The position numbers and the translations under genes were made by a program. From Streptomyces phaeolivaceus (lineage in GTDB: Bacteria; Actinomycetota; Actinomycetes; Streptomycetales; Streptomycetaceae), in assembly GCF_009184865.1 (NCBI RefSeq), contig NZ_CP045096.1, positions 1,302,001-1,366,000 of the forward strand: a stretch of DNA of 64,000 nucleotides, in the 5' to 3' direction. Below, piece by piece: positions 61,691 to 64,000 of this stretch (the first letter of the stretch is position 1; every line of letters begins with the position of its first letter). The notes under the pieces are model-generated. The model had not been told where the DNA came from, did not search any database, and saw only the letters and a program-made list of their open reading frames with translations.

Positions 61691-63214
61691 TCACGCTGCC
61701 TCCCTCTCCGCAGCCATCCCCGCAGAGTCCAACAGAGCCATCCCCACGATCAGATCGGCCCCACCGAACTCGGGATCGTCCAGCTCCACCCCGTCGTCCA
61801 CGGCGAACAACAGCTTCTCCTCCCCCTGCCGATACGCCGTACCGACCGGCGGACTGGCCGCGTGCACAGCCAACAGGGCCACCAGATAAGGCAGTTCCGC
61901 ATCCTGAAGCCGCGCTTCCGCCAGCAACCCCGACAACCGCCGAGGCGCGTCCGCAGGCAGATCCAGCAGCACCTTCGCCGCCGCCAACTGCTCCTCGCTG
62001 AACCGGCTGTCGTCCGGTGTGGCGATCAGATCCGGCTCCGGCATCTCGGCCCCGAGATGCTCCCGCTCCACCGGCGGTGTGAACAGCAGCTCCACCAGGT
62101 CCCCGACTCGCACGGACCCGGGCGTACGCAGCCCCGTCCCGCGCGCGAAGAACGCGTCGGTCACCCGCCGGGCCTGCTCCACGGGGAGCGGCAGCAGGGG
62201 CGCGACCAGGTGCCCGTACAGGTCGATCCCCGAGGTCGTCATCGGCGTGGCGAAGGCCTGCCGGTCCTGTTCGGCGCGGAACAGGGGCCCGGCCTCCAGC
62301 AGTCTCGACTGCAACTGGGTGTGCCGGCGGATGCAGTCCTTGACGATGTCGACCAGCTCGGCGGCGCGCCGCTTCTGCTCGGGCTCCTCGGACTCGTCGC
62401 GCGCCTTGCGGATGTTGGTGAGGATCGCGTTCTCGTGGCGGTAGCGGTCGGCGACGTGGTCGAGTGCCTCGGCGATCATGTCGGGCACGGTCTGGAGCCA
62501 GTCGACCGCGCGGACGTTGCGCCGGGTCGCGTCCAGGGCCTTCCTGAGCGTCTCCGAGTACTGCACGGTCCGGTAGCGCGCCTGTTCCGCGGCGAGTTGG
62601 GCGTCGGCGAGCCGACCCCGGCTGATGAGGACCTCCAGCTTGACCTCGGCGGCGATCTGGGCGCTGGTGACATCGGTGTCGAGGGCGCCCACGAGGACGT
62701 TGACGGCCTCGTCGGTCGTGCGGAGGTAGACACCGCCCCCGTAGCCGGGGACCTCCTCGATCAGCTTGAAGTCGTAGTCGCGGCGGACATAGGTGCCGTC
62801 GGGGGCGAAGGTCCCGTAGACGGCCCGGAAGCCGCGGTCGACGCTGCCGACGTTGATCAGGTTCTCCAGGACCCAGCGGGCCACCCGCTCGTGCTCCTCG
62901 ACGGGCCGCCGCGGGGCCTGGGCGGCGATGCGCGGGATGAGCCGGGCGACGATCTGGTCGTGGTCGGCGCCCGTGTCGAAGTCCATGTTCAGGGTGACCA
63001 GGTCGATGGCGGCGAGGGCGACCTCGGCCATGCCGTACACCGAGTACTCACCGGCGAGGTTCGCCTTGCGCGCGTCCAGGTCGTGCAGCGGCGCGGTGCA
63101 GGCGAGCGCGCGCAGCCGCCGCGCCAGTCCCTCGTCGGCGGCCGGGCCCTGTGCGGGGCGCGGCCCCGCGCTGAACTGGGGCGGAACACTGTCCGTCGAT
63201 GCGGGTGAAGTCAC
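61691..63214 (-). CDS. MukF/JetA-like kleisin subunit
   Basis: The 507-residue protein has a helical N-terminal domain (GMAEVALAAIDLVTLNMDFD; ERVARWVLENLINVGSVDRG). A long helical middle follows (LADAQLAAEQARYRTVQYSE; ENAILTNIRKARDESEEPEQ), and an acidic C-terminal winged-helix region (DDGVELDDPEFGGADLIVGM). This is the domain order of MukF/MksF/JetA. The true start is the GTG at 63214 (TSPASTD); the frame upstream is spurious. TAGTCT 7 bases before it suggests a leaderless transcript. It is the first gene of the Muk-like operon. Confidence 0.72.
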   Translation of the reverse strand: MTSPASTDSVPPQFSAGPRPAQGPAADEGLARRLRALACTAPLHDLDARKANLAGEYSVYGMAEVALAAIDLVTLNMDFDTGADHDQIVARLIPRIAAQAPRRPVEEHERVARWVLENLINVGSVDRGFRAVYGTFAPDGTYVRRDYDFKLIEEVPGYGGGVYLRTTDEAVNVLVGALDTDVTSAQIAAEVKLEVLISRGRLADAQLAAEQARYRTVQYSETLRKALDATRRNVRAVDWLQTVPDMIAEALDHVADRYRHENAILTNIRKARDESEEPEQKRRAAELVDIVKDCIRRHTQLQSRLLEAGPLFRAEQDRQAFATPMTTSGIDLYGHLVAPLLPLPVEQARRVTDAFFARGTGLRTPGSVRVGDLVELLFTPPVEREHLGAEMPEPDLIATPDDSRFSEEQLAAAKVLLDLPADAPRRLSGLLAEARLQDAELPYLVALLAVHAASPPVGTAYRQGEEKLLFAVDDGVELDDPEFGGADLIVGMALLDSAGMAAEREAA

Positions 63215-63221
63215 GGTGCAC

Positions 63222-63251
63222 AGACTAGGTGCTGGGTCTGACAACGACCCA
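63222..63251 (-). promoter_or_regulatory. Promoter and operator region of the Muk-like operon
   Basis: On the minus strand TAGTCT (63222-63227) is a -10 candidate next to the GTG start. Directly upstream is the inverted repeat TGGGTC-N7-GACCCA (63233-63251), which contains GTCAGAC, like FadR-type GntR half-sites. The adjacent GntR protein is the likely binder. Confidence 0.5.
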
Positions 63252-63300
63252 AATCGTTCCGCCGGGCGGGCCGGTCCCGGCACGCCGCCGGCCCCGTGCC

Positions 63301-63996
63301 TCAGGTGACGTCGGAGACGCGGCGCCCGTACACCTCCACCAGGTTCTCCAGCGAGTCGTCCAGATACCCCGCCAGCATGCGCTCGGCCTCGTCCCGCTCC
63401 CCTCGTCGCAGGGTCTCCAGGATGAGGTGGTTTCGCGCCAGATACGGCTCGTACAACTTGCGTGGATTGTCCACTACGTGGAAGGCGAGCCGGAGTTCGG
63501 CGAAGACGCTGCGCATCAGCTCGTCGGTGCGGGCGCTGCCGGCGAGGGCGACCAGTTCGCGGTGGAAGTGGATGTTGGCGGTGGAGACGCCTTTCCAGTC
63601 GCCCTCGCCGGCCTCCCGCTGCCCTTCCGCGACGGCTCCGGCGAGCCCGTCGAGACCGTACGGCGGGGCCCCGAGCCCGCGGACGACGGCGCATTCGACG
63701 AGGCGGCGGGTGCGATAGATGTCCTCGACGTCCTCGACGGTCAGCACCCGTACGAAGACACCGCGATTGAGTTCGTGGACGAGGAGCCGTTCATGGGTGA
63801 GCAGGCGGAACGCCTCGCGGAGGGTGTTGCGGGAGATGCTCAGGGCGCCGCCGATGCTGTCCTCGGACAGTCGTGTCCCGGGCGGGAAGAAGCCCTCGGC
63901 GATCCGGCCGCGGAGGATGTCCGAAACCCGTTCGGCGGTGCTGGTGCGCCCGAGGAGCGCGCGGTCGTCGGCAAGTCCGGTCAGTTCGGCGGCCAT
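63301..63996 (-). CDS. GntR/FadR-type (FCD) transcriptional regulator
   Basis: The 231-residue protein has a GntR winged helix (about 20-85: AERVSDILRGRIAEGFFPPG, SRNTLREAFRLLTHERLLVH) and a C-terminal all-helical FCD domain with the ligand-binding histidines (NIHFHRELVALAGS; EPYLARNHLILETLRRGERD). FCD regulators usually sense small carboxylates. The ATG at 63996 is at the right edge of the window, so an earlier start cannot be ruled out. It is 86 bases upstream of the Muk-like operon on the same strand and may control it. Confidence 0.85.
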   Translation of the reverse strand: MAAELTGLADDRALLGRTSTAERVSDILRGRIAEGFFPPGTRLSEDSIGGALSISRNTLREAFRLLTHERLLVHELNRGVFVRVLTVEDVEDIYRTRRLVECAVVRGLGAPPYGLDGLAGAVAEGQREAGEGDWKGVSTANIHFHRELVALAGSARTDELMRSVFAELRLAFHVVDNPRKLYEPYLARNHLILETLRRGERDEAERMLAGYLDDSLENLVEVYGRRVSDVT

Positions 63997-64000
63997 GCCC

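Overview
The window is chromosomal DNA from a high-GC filamentous actinomycete, almost certainly Streptomyces. Evidence: very high third-position GC, many GTG starts, a 16S-23S-5S rRNA operon without spacer tRNAs, a Cvn conservon, a DasR-type operator before crr-ptsI, and gene blocks typical of the genus. I see no insertion sequence, phage gene, CRISPR array or tRNA.

Layout. 1-12 kb: accessory metabolism and regulators. These are the end of an EamA transporter, a divergent MocR/PPOX pair, a second EamA transporter, a Clp-N protein, SRPBCC, PadR, SDR, PhzF, a CPBP protease, a glutamate-cysteine ligase family enzyme, and two small actinobacterial proteins. 12-26 kb: a conserved block read leftward. 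From its upstream end it holds a CDP-alcohol phosphatidyltransferase (cardiolipin synthase type), a ManC-like guanylyltransferase fused to a degenerate phosphomannomutase, DUF881-Sbp-DUF881, GarA (FHA), FtsR (MerR), the DUF151 nuclease, a second MerR, DinB, and gcvP behind a tandem glycine riboswitch. This is the order known around garA in mycobacteria, but gcvH is missing from it here. 26-31.4 kb: rRNA operon on the minus strand with a strong T-tailed terminator, a 16-bp stem flanking 23S, and a good promoter near 31.8 kb. A DasR-type site sits between that promoter and the rightward crr-ptsI operon.

34-45 kb: a hypothetical protein, acetoacetate-CoA ligase, GH31 glycosidase, NUDIX hydrolase, a DUF35/thiolase-like pair, and glpF-glpK. 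45-50.5 kb: cvnABCD and a divergent small membrane protein. 50.9-55.7 kb: a betaine aldehyde dehydrogenase/APC permease/choline dehydrogenase-type operon, probably oxidising choline to glycine betaine. 55.8-64 kb: a leftward operon with the architecture of MukF-MukE-MukB (or Wadjet JetABC): a 507-aa kleisin-like protein, a 292-aa MukE/JetB-like protein and a 1567-aa SMC-like ATPase, preceded by a GntR/FCD regulator. No JetD-type nuclease lies beside it, and the ATPase has Asp-Asn where Asp-Glu is usual in Walker B. This is the best candidate for an undescribed system.

Genes are mostly paired with visible control elements. Several starts have a -10 like TANNNT only 6-7 bases upstream, which suggests leaderless mRNAs. 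Convergent gene pairs are usually separated by perfect GC-rich hairpins. All functions are inferred from sequence; no search was run.
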